Assembly: GCF_964340395.1 (NCBI RefSeq)
Contig: NC_135570.1
Coordinates: 2,162,501-2,226,500 of the forward strand
Length of the DNA: 64,000 nucleotides
DNA from: Glandiceps talaboti
Lineage: Eukaryota > Hemichordata > Enteropneusta > Spengelidae
Direction of reading: 5' to 3'
Below are positions 1 to 13,590 of this stretch, one piece after another. The position numbers and the translations under genes are program-made. Each line of letters opens with the position of its first letter. Within the stretch, counting starts at the first letter, position 1. Below the pieces are notes generated by a model. It ran no database searches. It was not told the DNA's origin and was given only the letters and a program-made list of their open reading frames with translations.

Positions 1-354
1 TCCGCAGCGTCTAATTCGATTTTAATGGGAAAAAGGATGTGGTTGAGCAAAAAAAGTGGGACGGTTACCAAAAAAGGTGATTAATTGCACAAGATACACA
101 ATTATTACTGTATTATCTATAAGATAACATTATATACGGTTAATACAGGATTGAATTTATCTGTAAATATACTACATTTTTAAAAAGAAAAGATTATTCA
201 CCCACCAACACGTTGTTATTCCATATAAAACATATAAAGCGATTTCCCACTATTTCAGGTAGGGAATGTATACCTAAAGCAGTATGTACGTAATTTTATT
301 TCCTTCGTAAGGTTTAATTTGTTGATTTAAAAACCTATCCTACAAACCAAACCT
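1..354. other. No recognisable feature
   Basis: This is AT-rich sequence without an open reading frame of note, a microsatellite or an inverted repeat that I could see. Confidence 0.5.
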
Positions 355-650
355 GTAATGGAAGGATAAGTAACAGCCGCCATCTTCAATGGTGCATCAT
401 GGCAACTATATTATTTTCCACGAATACAAAACAAGTCTAAATACCTAAAGTGACATGTAACATTAATTGTTATTACAAACAATCTAGTATTGATTACCCA
501 TACCCTTGCAGGAGGTCTGTCCTTCTCAATACCACCATGTAAACCTTAACAGGAGCCATAGACGTTGAAGCTCTCCAATGTTTATGCAGGAAGTTACTAG
601 ACAATCCCATATTCATTTGTGTTTGAGCATACTCAGATCGGATTACTATT
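355..650 (+). mobile_element. Diverged MITE copy (family 1, copy C)
   Basis: This segment shares ordered motifs with the elements at 26988-27240 and 60048-60300. Positions 377-402 match their left part (core CCGCCATCTTCAATGG then TGCATCATGG). Positions 602-644 match their right part (core TTTGAGCATACTCAG, preceded by AATCCCAT). The termini are decayed and no clean inverted repeat remains, so the borders are approximate. It looks like an old copy of a non-autonomous DNA transposon. The homology is seen by eye; the element class is inference. Confidence 0.55.
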
Positions 651-2680
651 GAGAACCATTCTCATAGACAAACTGTTTTGACTGACAACAAGTCATTTAA
701 AAGTTCGAATATGGAAGTGGAAAAAGCATTTGAATTTATTGACCGAAATTAAACGTCATTCACGTCGAATAAATAACTCATTATGTGGCACTTACTGTAT
801 CCAATCGTTAAGTGTACCATTTGTCAAAATATGCCAAACTATAGAGAGATTGGCAAGAAGTAGAATAAAGTGGCATACGAGAGAACGGCAAGTAATATAG
901 CAACTCGGACAGACATATACAAATGTAGGATATCGACCAACGACAACAACACTACTAGAGCTGTCAAATCGCATTATACACATTATTTATTTCTTCTATA
1001 CAATGCATTTTTGGATTATAAGTATTGAATTAATATCGATCATTAGTGATAAAATAGTTTTCAAAACATCACGACCACATTTGCTGACTATAAAATATAC
1101 GCACGTGAGATAATTAGCTGTATACGAAGCAGTGTATGAACTTATTGTTTTTAGCAGCAACACATATACACAGAATGTAGGATATAAACGATCACGTTTA
1201 ATGGCGAAGTCTGTTACGGTTTCGTGTTGGGTCTATGGTTACGGAGACAGGTATATACACTAATGCGACAACCTATCCTGAGGTGGGTGTTGCACGTTAA
1301 TACAATTTCGTCAAATTCAAACTAAGGATGAAACATTAGTATTATACTTTAAGGCATAGTATATGAATATGTCTTAAATCGCGTCTAATGACAACCTGAG
1401 AAATATCTGTAATTCCTAAATAACCATGCTATGGGTTTGAAGATGGATAAGTTTTAGCTCAACTACAGTACTAAACTAACACAGTTGTTATCAACAGACC
1501 CTGGGATTAATTGGGTTTTTTTTAAAAAGAAGAAGATATTTATACTAATTATTTATAGAATTTAAGATTTAATAGTAAGAATGTTACATTTTTAGTAGTC
1601 CTTACGAAGGCATTTAGTAAATACTTATTTGTACCTCTTCCCGTTGTATCAAATTATTTCGCAACAATGTAAAACATGTGACAAACTAGCGGTGTAGAGA
1701 CGTTAAGATTTGGCATGTCCAAACTCCTACAACCAAACATTAAACCTTGTCTTGACGTCAAATGCCAACGTGTCACCATGTATTACGAGCAGTGTTGCAT
1801 ACCAAGATTACAGACCAATGATATGGGATCATTGATAAATCCATACTGTATTACTTTAGTAGGCCGTGATTTGTGTACTCCAGTGCCATGTGTATCAAGA
1901 AGATACGCGTGTGAGATTTGGAGAATTTCTTTTCAAGCCAATTAATTGTTTGAAAATGGCACTTCAAATAACGTTGATACGATATCAAGCTATTTGTTTC
2001 GTTGATACATGTTGTTAATCGCAGTCATACATTTACTAACTATCTATCCTCAACTAATACCCTGCCAACGATAGCATTAGCTTCACAAAAAGTACCAATA
2101 GACGAAGCGGAAAGCCGCGTAGAGCATCTAGAATCTAGCATTTCAAGCAGTCTTAAAACAAGACTTTTGATTAACAAGTTGCTTTTGCTTCTAAGATTTT
2201 ACGTGTTTATATACCTCTTTTCCAATACATCTTCATCACTTTGGCAACAAATCTTTCTAGCTGCCGTGGTCAAATTGTTTTATGTGTTTTAAATATTGAT
2301 ACAAGCTTTGTATCGAGTACTGAACGAATACAATGCTCCAAAATTCACATTTTCATTCAGTGTACAACATATTGCTCTTTCGTTCTAAAATTCTAAATAT
2401 TTTATAAAGGAATGTATATAGGTTTTTTGTTATACGCCGATAAACATTAACCGCCTAAGGCGAGACATGAAAATTGTTCTGATTGTATTGTTTCCTAAGT
2501 GAGTTTGCCTAAAGCTTGCTACTGCCAAGCTTGTTCTAATCATTCACTGCATTATATTATATTTATTTTATAAATGCAAAAACACATGTCAGATGAGAGG
2601 GTACTTTATATGGTCACCCTTTCTTCCATGAGTGTGACAATCTGTAGATTTGATAGCAGGTGTATTCACTAGGACAGTCG
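651..2680. other. Gene-free AT-rich stretch
   Basis: The open frames here (for example 1715-1945 and 2002-2292) show no family motifs, no splice context and AT-rich codon use like the surroundings. I see no gene, RNA or repeat. Confidence 0.5.
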
Positions 2681-2719
2681 GAATCAGAAATCAGAATTAC
2701 TTTATTCATCCCAGCAGGA
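2681..2719 (-). mobile_element. Candidate retroposon 3' tail
   Basis: Read on the minus strand, this segment gives GGGATGAATAAAGTAATTC followed by repeated TCTGATT-type hexamers. Ends of this kind (an AATAAA-like signal followed by a short simple repeat) are common at the 3' termini of non-LTR retrotransposons and SINEs in animals. No coding fragment was found next to it on that strand, so only the tail is supported. Confidence 0.35.
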
Positions 2720-5700
2720 AAAAATAAAAATAATATCAAATAAGCACGTTGGCATAATTGACCTGCTGTGTTCTAAACATATTCAAGTTCTATAATACAT
2801 ATGTGATCTGTCGTTAATTTCGAAAATTATCTAAAATGCATTTGACCTGCAAGTGATGTCACGTCAGATAGCCATCGAAGTCCAAATCTTGAAAATGATG
2901 AATAAGACTAGTATAACCGTAATTTGTAATTCAAAATTTAAAGTACATAAGATTTATATAGATCATTGAAGATACATGGTATACTCTGTTATTGGATTGG
3001 GGTTAATGCCAGATTTAGCCAAGCTTGGTCGATAGCATATGTCAAGCAAGAAAACCACAGCCAACACGTCATTGCAGTGTGTGTTCATTACTACATCAGA
3101 ACTAATGTATTACATTACCGACATGTTTGAAACTATTTCCAAGGACAAATACTCAGCAAAAACAAGACCATATCCCTGCTTGTACCATTTCCATACTAAT
3201 AACACCAAGCTCCTCATACCGAGTCATGTGTTTTTCTTGTTACCCTACGGTGTTTGAAAATATAGCAAACTACAGTATGTTTCTTCTGAACTGAAGGATG
3301 CGTCACCCTTAAGGGAAGTCATACCAGAGAGGTCTAATTAGAAGTCGGCTTCTTTTCCTTCAATCCCGTGCACACCCTCTTTTCCATCAGCCATACATGC
3401 TTTTTACCAATGAACTGTTTCAGCGAGAAACCAATTTGTGAAATTACCGGACTTTAATTTCAATCTCTTCTTGACAGCCACAGGGTTGCATAGTCAGTGT
3501 CACTAATTAAGTAAAAAGAATTGAGTGGCTTGCATTTATGAAAGAGATGTGCGAGTGAAAAAATAATCCATGGGAACTAACACCCCACAAGGCTTCAAAA
3601 CTTTTAGGAACACCGTCTTTTGCTTTAGCATTTTCAAACTTAATGGGTCTTCCCATGATGGCATAGCGCCACTATTAAACATAATATATTCACTGTATGT
3701 AACAAGATACTTTTTCCCAATCATGCATATCTATATAATTATTTTAGGAAAATGATCCCTTTTAATAAGGAAATGTACGGACGGTATACATGCTCTTTGC
3801 TTCTTCAGAAATAATATTCAATCTGCTTCTGCAATACTTAGATTACATATCATGTTTGATATCCATTTTGTAATCTTTTTGAGATGTAAAATAAAAGATA
3901 ATCCAAACATATGTTACCGTCACATTCTCTGCTATCATATACAACCACTTGGGACTGATTAAAATGATTGTTTTGAATACAGGAAATCACGTTTTTAATG
4001 TAGTTTTACTTTTTTCTGACCTTGAGCTGAACTCATTGTCTTGTAAGTAGCATGAAACACAGTGTAAGCCAATATAACTGGGAGGATAGACGCTAAACGA
4101 ATAATTGTAAGTTGTCTAGGGTTTAACATGTTGTAGATATTGAAATATTTAATTTGCTATAATGTTGTCTGTAACTTTGATTACTAATGAGCCCTCGAGC
4201 TCATTGTTTGGGTATAGCGAGTTTTGTAATGAATATAGGCCTATACGAATTAGGTTGAATTTCATGTATCTCAACTAGAAAACAAAGGCTTGCAAGAGTC
4301 GCCATGTTTTTCGCCAGGTAATAGGCTTTTGACAATCAGTTGATCACGATTATGAAGTAGTTTTAGAAATACCTGTCTGTTGAATGAACACCATAGTTTT
4401 AAAATTGTCCTTATCTGAGACAAATTTTATAAAGTTTATACTTGGGCACGAATAACATCTTAGGAAATGGTCATAGTCATTTATGTTTTGATTGTATAGA
4501 AGTATTATTATGACATAGTTTAAATTCCAACGAACACATGAACCGCATGTGAAAAGATATGTTATGCCTGAAACTATGAATAAAAATGCTATGTAAATGA
4601 GGGACTGTGTAAGCCAAAATAGTGTGTGCCAGGGGAATGAACTGGTTCATCATAGCACTTTGTAAAAGGCCATAATACTGAAAGTTAATATAATGATCGA
4701 TGTCTTGTCGTATTATCCAATTTGTTGTCTTAAAACAGTGATATATTTGATTCAACACTTACAATAGGCGCCAAGTGCAAGGTACAGTCATCTTATCTCC
4801 TTAAAGGTTGGAATGCATATTAACATCAATTTCAATTTCAGTGGTTCATTCCAATATATGAATAACATCAAATATACCTTTATCTGGTCATTTTATATAA
4901 AACATGTATTCGTCTGTCTATCCTGGTTCTTTATCCTCCTTGTAATATTTGCAATCTAGAATGTCCTCCTTACCTGTCATCCACATGTGATATTCCAATT
5001 CGTTTTGACGTTAAGGAGGTTTTATGCTGTATATGCCTCAAACCATGTTCGACCTCACAATATTATATGTTTGTGAATATGTCTGTTTCTCCTTGTTTTG
5101 TTTTATGTCGGATAATTTTAAAACAAATTGGAGTTAGTAGCTGCTGAGGTAATAAAAACTGTTTATTAAACATAAAACTAACAGGCCTAGCACCTGATGT
5201 CACCATATTACCCATTGTAGCTGATTATTTAAGCATAAAGTATTGTAACATTTAACATTGCATGCAAATACACAGACCTTATTCACAACGGCGTACTTAT
5301 ACCTAGTCCACTCTTCCTTAACTCTGATTCCATCTCATTATTTGAATTTTCCTATCTTCGTTACCTAAAATTGCTACCTCTTCTCCGACTAATGCCATGA
5401 AGTGTGCATTATATTATAACAAAATGTAATCTCAGATAGAGAATTGATCATGATGGTAAATATTCTAATTGATATATATATTTTAACAAGGAAACATTGA
5501 CATTTTCGTTTATCCTTGTCCTTCGATGACCTAACCCTAGTTTCTAAATATTAAACAAGATTAGATCAGCGTTTTGCATTTCATAATGCAAAATAGGTCT
5601 TAAGGAAATCACAGGACATGGGTTATAGTAGCAATCCCTTTAATAGCAAACATTATCGTGTTGTTAGCATTTTGTTGCAATTGTACGAAGGGATTAGAGA

Positions 5701-7089
5701 GGCAAATCTTTGAGTTGTGTAATTAAATTTAATAAACCATAGTTTTCCCCTGACAGAAACTGGTAGACTGATCGAATTGATGGGTGAGTGTTGCTTACTA
5801 TGAATTTAACTATTCACACAGGTCAAAAGTGCATCCTTTCAATCTTTAGATTTAAGTTTGCGAATCTGGCTCAGAAGAGGCCTTATGTACAACGGGCGGG
5901 ACAGTGTGGGAATAAAGAATGCTGGTGTCAGCATTGTGTGGCAATTGTTTTAAGCAGAAGTCGCACGATACACGACTTCCTTGGTTTGTAATAAGAAAGA
6001 AGTGTAGCCTAGACGGATACAATTATGTACGCCTTTATGCCCCTTTAAATGACTATATTGTGCTTTTATAGTATTGCCACAACATCCCTATCGGGGATTG
6101 AACTTGTACGTATACATATTACACGATAAAAGACTAATGTACAATCTATTTCTTAGCAGCAAGTCAACGTTATCGAATGTGGCCTGCCTAAAATCTCAGA
6201 TTCCTTATAATAAGTTACACAAATGAATGTCAATTTCCCCCGAATATCATTATCATATAATAAGTGAATTTAATGAGGTCAGATAAATATGTCTTGAGAA
6301 ATGTCTTGATTGGTATATTGGTCACTTAAAACATGTTCTAATGTTATTTTCTAAAGATAAATTTAGAATAAAATGGTAATGTAGATTATATAATTATTTA
6401 AATCGCAATTTCTCGGGTAACGATATTATGTACACATAGACAGCATAAATGTTTTATTGTTATGTTTTTTTATACCTTATTAAAACATAAGCAATTATTT
6501 TTGCAATTTTTCTGAAACCTTTCTAGTTAACAACTTAATTACGATGGACTAAATAAATACAAACACATTTATCTTGTTTTTAATTATTCACTTTTATGGT
6601 TAGGTATCTGCAGTAATTTGCGGAATGTATAGTCCTCGGAAAAAGGCAAAATAAGTCAACGTGAGTTCTTGTCGCACTTTAACCAATAACATAATGCTGT
6701 ACAATGTCGTTCACGAAGTATTGAACAGGGTAGCATCATTACAGAGATCAAGTATTACATTTATCTATAATGAATTCAATATCATTGTATTGAACTAACT
6801 TGCTTTACACTGGACAGCATGTTTATTTAGGGGTTTACAACGACCGACGAGATGATCTTACTGTAAATATAAAGTCTGGAGTTTAAATTTGCACACATAC
6901 CACGAAAATATTGGTAAATAAATACCGACGGCTGTTAGTAATAAGTAAATAAGTTGGCAAGGAGAGGTTATGTAAGTTAGAAACGAAAGTGACATTCGAT
7001 CCATTGACTACGGACCTTGATCGTGACAGAATATAGGAATCCAAGTCGTCATTATTCTTATCAAATGCTGACAATTTTGGGACCTTGGC
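2720..7089. other. Gene-free AT-rich stretch
   Basis: Short open frames only, none with recognisable motifs or convincing splice sites. No microsatellite longer than a few units was seen. Confidence 0.5.
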
Positions 7090-7640
7090 TTTCGCACAAC
7101 TGGTATTTACATTTGATTCCGCCTTAACCCTTAAATTAATTGTTCAATTCCTATACTAGTGGTCCCTTTGCTCTCACTCTATTATCAATTGTTCCTGACA
7201 CCTTTTCTCTTCTCATTCTATACTGTGTTTCATCTCGTGCTATCTTTTCTCTTAGCATCTGTATCCTGACTTCCTGTCTTTTTAACTACAGCACAGCATT
7301 ACTCTTTATGAATTCTCGCCTGTTTTCTTTACACTCAACTGTTCTCTGATTTCCCTAAATCTATTTGCATATTTAGCCATCTATTCATAATAAACTCTTT
7401 CACTTAACAACAATGACAAGTCTTTATCTCAACAGCTGAGAAACTGGTCTCTCACTAACACATCCTTCAACTTTTCACTTTTTGGTTCTGCCTATCAAAG
7501 TAGTGTTCTAACCTAGTTACAAGTGCTGTAACTGTTCCATAACTTTTACTCTGCCTGACCAAGATCCGCATTAGTTTCTAGCTTGACGTTCAAAGTATCT
7601 ATATTTTACTGTCCTATTGATTCTTGGAACCAAAGGTTAG
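7090..7640. other. Pyrimidine-biased block
   Basis: The + strand is visibly enriched in C and T for about 550 bases, so the minus strand is purine-rich. Such strand asymmetry can mark an old retroelement body or a transcribed region. Neither strand gives a continuous frame or a motif I recognise, so no function is assigned. Confidence 0.3.
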
Positions 7641-10600
7641 GTTGTTTGACGACAAGAATGTATGTGAAATGATAATTTAAAGTATAATTAATGCATACCA
7701 TGACAGCATTGTCACGAATTTAAATAGACATGCGCAGTATTGATTGTTCACGCGCGCGATTCCATTACTTTGTATTTATACAAAGTTGATGTTCTACCTC
7801 ATTGATATGTGTCTGCCAAAATATTTTGGTTCCCATAAAATTGATTAAAAGGCAATTCGATTAGTCTGTATTTTATTGTGTACACCTGATTTAATGTGAC
7901 ATTGACGTCAATATGTAGAAGCATATATCTATATCCACGTGAGTCCAGTTCATTATGTTTTGTCTTTATACTTGCATCGTTTTTAATAGTTACTCTAGTT
8001 AATATCCCCCGATTGATAGTATACGCCTAGTAGCTATACAGCCATACACACGATTTGTAGCATATTTGTCATGTGATCACTTCAGACGTGGAGTATTTAC
8101 ATGAACAACGGTGAGCTCAGAGGATGTTGTTACTTTTCAAATAAAACTATTTTTTATAATGTCGACATAGTTATTGAAATCGATACAATTCAACACTCAA
8201 TATACATACAAAAGAAATCGATAAATGAATGTGAATAACGTTAAATTGAGCACAGTATAGTATGACGTTGATACATGAAATCTAAAATACCACTGGATTA
8301 CGAATCTGAACTAAGAATGCAAATTTATATTTTAAATTTGAAGGAAGGAAATCTTGTATATGTCCACTCCTGCTGTACAAAACACAAACCCCTTGTGATG
8401 TTAGATATGTTCTAAAACGGGTTTAAATGTCTGAAGAATTCATTTGTATTCGGTAAGGGTTAGTTAAATACACAGTGTACTGTTCATGTGACCAATAAAC
8501 GATGATTGAAGCTTCATGATACTATGTAAATGCACATTGGATGTGATTTCCTCTTTCAGTGACTTGGAGTTTAATAAGTATTTTGCCTGAGTGGTTGTGG
8601 CGAGCTGTCATTTTATTCATTGTTGATTTTGGTAAAATGTGGTGCATGTTTTGAATACTTTGACACAATTTGAAGACTACTTTAAACACTTCCCTTCTTA
8701 TTCAATTAAGTACTTACACGAATTTGAAGTGAGTAAGAGAGAAAGAAAATCGATTAATTACGTCATCATGATTGACTGTTTTATAAAACCCCTAACATTT
8801 TACGTAACTGAATTTTATCATTTATTCCTTTCCTGTTTCCTCTCTATGAACTAAAAAGATTCATGTAGTAATATAGTGGACTGTTCAAGTCTCTTTGAAC
8901 ACAGGAATGGGTAAATGATAAATAACAAAGGCAGAACTGATAGGAGAGAATCTATTGGATTTTCTTTGAGTAAAACTGAACAGGTGGTGAAATATATAAA
9001 CCAACGTCAATATACAATCAATAGAGGATGGCGAAAGAGAATAGCTAAGATAATGAAGGAGAACGGATAAGTGCATTATCTGACAAAACCCAAGGGGGAA
9101 GGTAAAACACTCTTAGCTAGTAATGACGGTAAAGGTCATACTATTCGATGTTTTGAAGCACTTATAAAATACAGTCGGGAATACCGATTGAAATTGATGC
9201 CGAGGTCGCTGCAGGAGGTCATGAAAACATTCTTCTACGGTCAAAGCATATATTGATGGCGAGAGACCACTTTCCTTTGAGTAAACAATACCGCACGTCA
9301 GACTTTATCAATTTTGATGTTTCATAACCTCTTTTCTGTTCATCATCATCTTCTACGATCAATATTTACTCTGATAAAAGTATGGTTAGCAGCAGAACGC
9401 ATGTAGTTGTGTATATGACATTGGGAGGGAAGACATTCAGTAGGTCATATAAACTGTTTGGCTTATTATAATAATATAATATATGCTTAAAATATCACAC
9501 TATAGAATAACATCTGTTGTAGATTAGTAATTAAATGGTAATCAAAGTTCTGCTGCCCTTACAAGTTTCACCATTGCATTGTTTGTCTTTCTTATTTCAC
9601 CTTCATGCCGGTTTGTTTGTCTTATAGTAAGGTGCAAGGTATGAAATGTCTTTAAGTAGATTTCTTTATTTTTTTATTAGTTCTGTACGACATTGTACCT
9701 TTCATGATGGAATGCGACAGAAGGGCTAAACCTTAAAAAAACTACTTCATATATATATATATATAGATACCACTAAATGCAGTTTGTACAATTGTGTATT
9801 AAATGTAGGTATTTCCTTACAAGGAAAATTAAAACATTTGAATTTTTCTGGCAAGTCGATTCCCTGAGATATTATAATCCGGCGGAAGGTGATGTAGTAG
9901 AATCTAACAACACACAGATGGGACTATGGTGAGCGTCAATAAATAAAAATACACTGGTTGCCCACCGTACAGTTGTTATCACCTGGATTAACACATACAC
10001 TGTGTAAAGACTTTCCAGCTCGTATGAGAATCGTGTGACCATAAATCATTCGACTATGTAATTTGTTGATTGACAAGTTCGATTATGCTGTCGAAATCGA
10101 AGATTAAATCGACTACGTGGACACTGGGGTATTAACTCTAACTGTAATTAACCTCGTTGATGTCAAATAAGGAAGGAAAATCAAACAATGGGGGAACGTT
10201 CCCTACATTCTAAACAACCCTTTGTAAATCCAAGTACACATATCAAGCTGTTGACAGGGTATCTATGTTATTGATTTGTGTAGATAATTATGTAGTTCTA
10301 TCTGATAAAAAATAGCTTAAGTCTTAATCTTCAACCTTCACTTACTTGTAACGAAGAGATGAAATTATTATCCACGCAGAGGGCTTTGGGAAAGTGGCAC
10401 GGTCGATTTGTTACCGCTACATTAGTGATTTGGGGGAATGCTTCATGCATATTATCAAAGACATCCGCACAAAATCATTATTGGACACATAACCTCCTGA
10501 TAAGTCTGTTCCGGACTGTTGCTTTGAGCTGTACAATGAATGTTTTGTGAGAAAAAAATCTATTGGGAATGGATCCTGATGTTATCGGTGCAAAAGCAAT

Positions 10601-11329
10601 CAATCGAAAAGTAATTTTGGCTTAGTTTCGTATGCATGAACTTTTACTTGGCTCTCTTCTGCCACATATTTGTTCATATATGCATTGAATGATTTCAAAT
10701 TCAGTATACATGCAGCGATGTTTCAGAGTTCTTATTATGTTTTCATTAATCACATGGGTTAACCTTTTAGACAGTCCTTATTAGACACGATATGAGTCTT
10801 TCAGAATTACAAGGCAGAATGGAATGAGTTTTAATAGCATGGGGTCCTGGCCATGATTACGACGTCACCAGATTTTTATTGCATTGGCAACATTTCCTTA
10901 TGTTGTATTGTTAATCCATGATAAAATATCTACACAATGTGAACAGTTTCTATGCGATTTCTAATACAATTGCAATGATTTTTTCACTTACTGCCTTACC
11001 CTTTGTTAGTAATCCAACATTTTCATTTTGACAAAGGTTAATATATTTTTAATCCAATACAATCCACTAATCTCTATCTTAATGTGTGATATGCCTGTAT
11101 TTATTGTAATAGCAAAACTGTTGGTATTACAAACCACAGTTACTGCATTGTAAACTGACTCACTGAGATATTGAAACGACAAACCATTTCATTCAAAATT
11201 CGGGTGCCTCCTTTTAGGAAGTGGGTATAAGCGTTTGTTTCACTCTAAGGTAGCGTACATCACATGCAACGTTATGGTTAGTGGTAGTTACTTTTGTATT
11301 GGTATGCTCTAATACGTTATATTATATTT
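7641..11329. other. Gene-free stretch with one CRE palindrome
   Basis: No gene, RNA or large repeat was seen. A full palindromic TGACGTCA (cAMP-response-element core) lies at 7903-7910, and a short AT dinucleotide run lies near 9749-9766. The small open frames at 9071-9256 and 10359-10550 show nothing recognisable. Confidence 0.45.
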
Positions 11330-11339
11330 GGCGCGACTT

Positions 11340-11744
11340 CAGACGATCCGAAACGTATTTATGTGTCCTTGGTTCGTTCAACATCAGCTAGAATATGCAT
11401 GAATCGTTTGGCAAGGAAGCGTAACTGAGAAACAATGATCTCAGATAGAAAGCATTCAAAAGAGAGCTTTCAGAATCATTTATCCTTTTAGTACCTATGA
11501 GGAATCACAATTACGTCTGAACTTAGAGTGCGTAGAGATTCGACGTCAGAATATCTATCGCAAATTCGCTTCCCAAGTGTTAAAACCAGACCATAAACTC
11601 AATCACCATGTTCAAGCACTTATAAATCACATGTACCCAACAAGAAATCGTAATGTTAGGAACTTTAAAGTAAGAACTAAACGCAAAGACTCAGTCCAGT
11701 TATTTACTGTGTCAATATGTTGCAAAATAGTCATTATGCTCTAG
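11340..11744 (+). pseudogene. Decayed LINE ORF2 C-terminal fragment
   Basis: About 100 residues are readable between 11445 and 11744 without interruption. Upstream, two TGA stops (near 11394 and at 11436) and a frameshift break the frame, and before them a DPKRIYVSLVR segment is readable in another frame. This matches the usual layout of the end of a LINE polyprotein (post-RT region). The RT catalytic core and the endonuclease are absent, so the copy is 5'-truncated and cannot transpose by itself. Confidence 0.7.
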
Positions 11745-11889
11745 TGTGTATCGTCATTGTAATTTGTTTTTTAATTGTAATGTTACCACACTTTTTAGTT
11801 ACCAGCAGTGTCTTTGTCCTTTATGTGTTCTAAAAAGTAATGTAACAATCATAATTTGACCATTAGCTCACAACGTTTGGAAATAAACC

Positions 11890-11890
<1 letters not shown>

Positions 11891-11963
<73 letters not shown>
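11891..11963 (+). repeat. (TTA)n microsatellite tail
   Basis: About 24 uninterrupted TTA units directly follow an AAATAAACCG sequence at the end of the LINE fragment. This fits the simple-repeat 3' tail of CR1/L2-type elements. Confidence 0.9.
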
Positions 11964-12403
11964 GTTTAAAAACTTTCAAAGATATCAATTATATGCACGC
12001 GAATAATGCCTAGTAACCGGTAAAGCTCTCGTAAAGAAACCGGATTTGACAAAAATGTGACATAATACAATTTTTCCCGAAAAACAAAAACAAAAAAACC
12101 GTCATGATGTGCATACACAACCACACTATTCTACTGATCATATGTAAACGCTGGTTTACTCCCGAATAAGTTTTAGCTGTGTACTGTGCAAGTGTACTTT
12201 GTATCCCTACTTTAGCTAAAATTGAGGCCATGGTTGCAGAGTGTTCAAGACAATACTAATTTCAATACTGTGAAAAATGGTATACTCCACTCACTCTATT
12301 GTCTACTTGAATATCTTACATGGACCCCAAATTTTACAGTTTGCATAATCTCTCGAAAAAAAGAGGTCGATTATTTCAAACAATAAAATATGGTTTTATG
12401 TTG

Positions 12404-12406
<3 letters not shown>

Positions 12407-12486
<80 letters not shown>
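12407..12486. repeat. (TA)n microsatellite
   Basis: About 40 uninterrupted TA units lie about 190 bases upstream of the first GPCR exon seen. The repeat is long enough to be length-polymorphic. Confidence 0.95.
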
Positions 12487-12487
<1 letters not shown>

Positions 12488-12670
12488 CAGAGTATACAGG
12501 TATATTAAAACAAAGAAGCAAACTAAGCCAGAACAACCAATCAGGATTGTTTGCCTATGAACATGGAGTATTAAGCCTCGATTATGGTATTCCAAAATGT
12601 TATATGGAAGTTATTTTGAGATACTTGCTTTCATTTTATGTGTATATCCTTTCCGGGTCTTATTTTCCAG

Positions 12671-12806
12671 GTCACTGTACAAGCCACATGTGGAACTCTT
12701 ACTGCCTTAACAATGGACAGATACCGAGTCATTACAAAACCCCTGAAGTCAATGGCAAAGCGTACGATCCGTAAAACTACTCTACTGATTGCTGTCATCT
12801 GGATAG
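12671..12806 (+). CDS. KISS1R-like: Kisspeptin-receptor-like GPCR, TM3-TM4 exon
   Basis: This 136-base internal exon is bounded by an acceptor (TTTTCCAG before 12671) and a donor (GTGAGT at 12807). It encodes 45 residues in phase 0, with one extra base carried to the next exon. The peptide starts VTVQATCGTLTALTMDRYR, so it holds the second half of TM3 and the G-protein-coupling DRY motif (residues 16-18 of the visible part), then the second intracellular loop and the start of TM4 (AVIWIG). The VxVQATCxTLTA-xxDR pattern and the exon cut just before it and at the IW-(V/I)G junction are features I know from kisspeptin receptors (GPR54). Galanin and allatostatin-A receptors are the nearest alternatives. 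The exons for the N-terminus, TM1 and TM2 were not found upstream in the window. Confidence 0.85.
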
Positions 12807-13036
12807 GTGAGTTCCTTTTACAGGAATCAGATATCATAGCATTGCGTGGATAGGAACTACTATCCGTTCCTTGACGCCAGAAATTCTTGGCAGCGCCATT
12901 ATTATGTTTAGTGAGGTTACTCGACCAAACTAGTCAACATTTTGCATACTAATATTACATCATGATAATGGTTATTTGGCCGAATATGGAAAACACTCAA
13001 AAAATTCAAAATACCAATATTGGTATTTTTATGTGA

Positions 13037-13081
<45 letters not shown>

Positions 13082-13145
13082 GTGTGTGTGTGTGAGTGAG
13101 TGAGTGAGTGAGTGAGTGAGTGAGTGAGTGAGTGTGTGTGTGTGT
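13037..13145 (+). repeat. Compound (TG)n(AG)n(TG)n(TGAG)n microsatellite
   Basis: A TG tract, an AG tract, a second TG tract, about ten TGAG units and a third TG tract lie in series. The block is in the intron between the two kisspeptin-receptor-like exons. The open frame across it on the minus strand is a by-product of the repeat. Confidence 0.95.
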
Positions 13146-13590
13146 TGAATATTGTCTCTTTTGTTCAATTTGTTACGTTCACTCGATAGTTTCACACACT
13201 TCGCGACAAAATGAGAATTGACGAAGTATCCATGAAACATCTTTAAACCTTGGTTAACAATGCACACAAGTTCTGTACATGGAAGATAGATTACTAACAT
13301 GAGACTGAAGTGTGTGTAGTGATTCATCTTTCCACAAACGTACATTTGATACAGTAATCTTCGCTTAAAGACACAGGGAATCCGATAAAAGGCGTTTTTC
13401 TCTTTACTTTACCCGCCAGGGTAATTGTGGCCTTATATTGTAAGAAGATGACAATTAGATAAACAAGCTATGCTTGTATCCATTTGTGGAGTTGATGTGA
13501 TTGAGAGAATCTTCTTAAGGTTAAAGATTGTTACTGTCATTAGTTTTGATAAACCATCCTCAATACCTTTTTGCTTTTGTCTATTTACAG

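Larger units (their letters stand above)
11330..11963 (+). mobile_element. 5'-truncated non-LTR retrotransposon, 3' end
   Basis: The segment holds the decayed C-terminus of a LINE ORF2, its 3' UTR and a (TTA)n tail. In the frame of 11445, translation reads LEYA, stop, IVWQGSVTEKQ, stop, SQIESIQKRAFRIIYP, and then an open stretch to TAG at 11742-11744. The motif order (leucine-glutamate-tyrosine, W-G, ESIQKRA-RII-P, then ELR-type and HKLNHH segments) is what I know from the region downstream of reverse transcriptase in CR1/L2/Rex-like elements. Two in-frame TGA codons and a frameshift near 11380 show that it is dead. It sits upstream of the GPCR exon at 12671, probably within that gene's intron if the missing 5' exons lie further upstream. 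Confidence 0.75.

Noticed and set aside
2002-2292. 96-codon + strand frame with a leucine-rich stretch
   Set aside because: No recognisable motif. The length is not exceptional for AT-rich non-coding DNA, and no splice or promoter context was seen.
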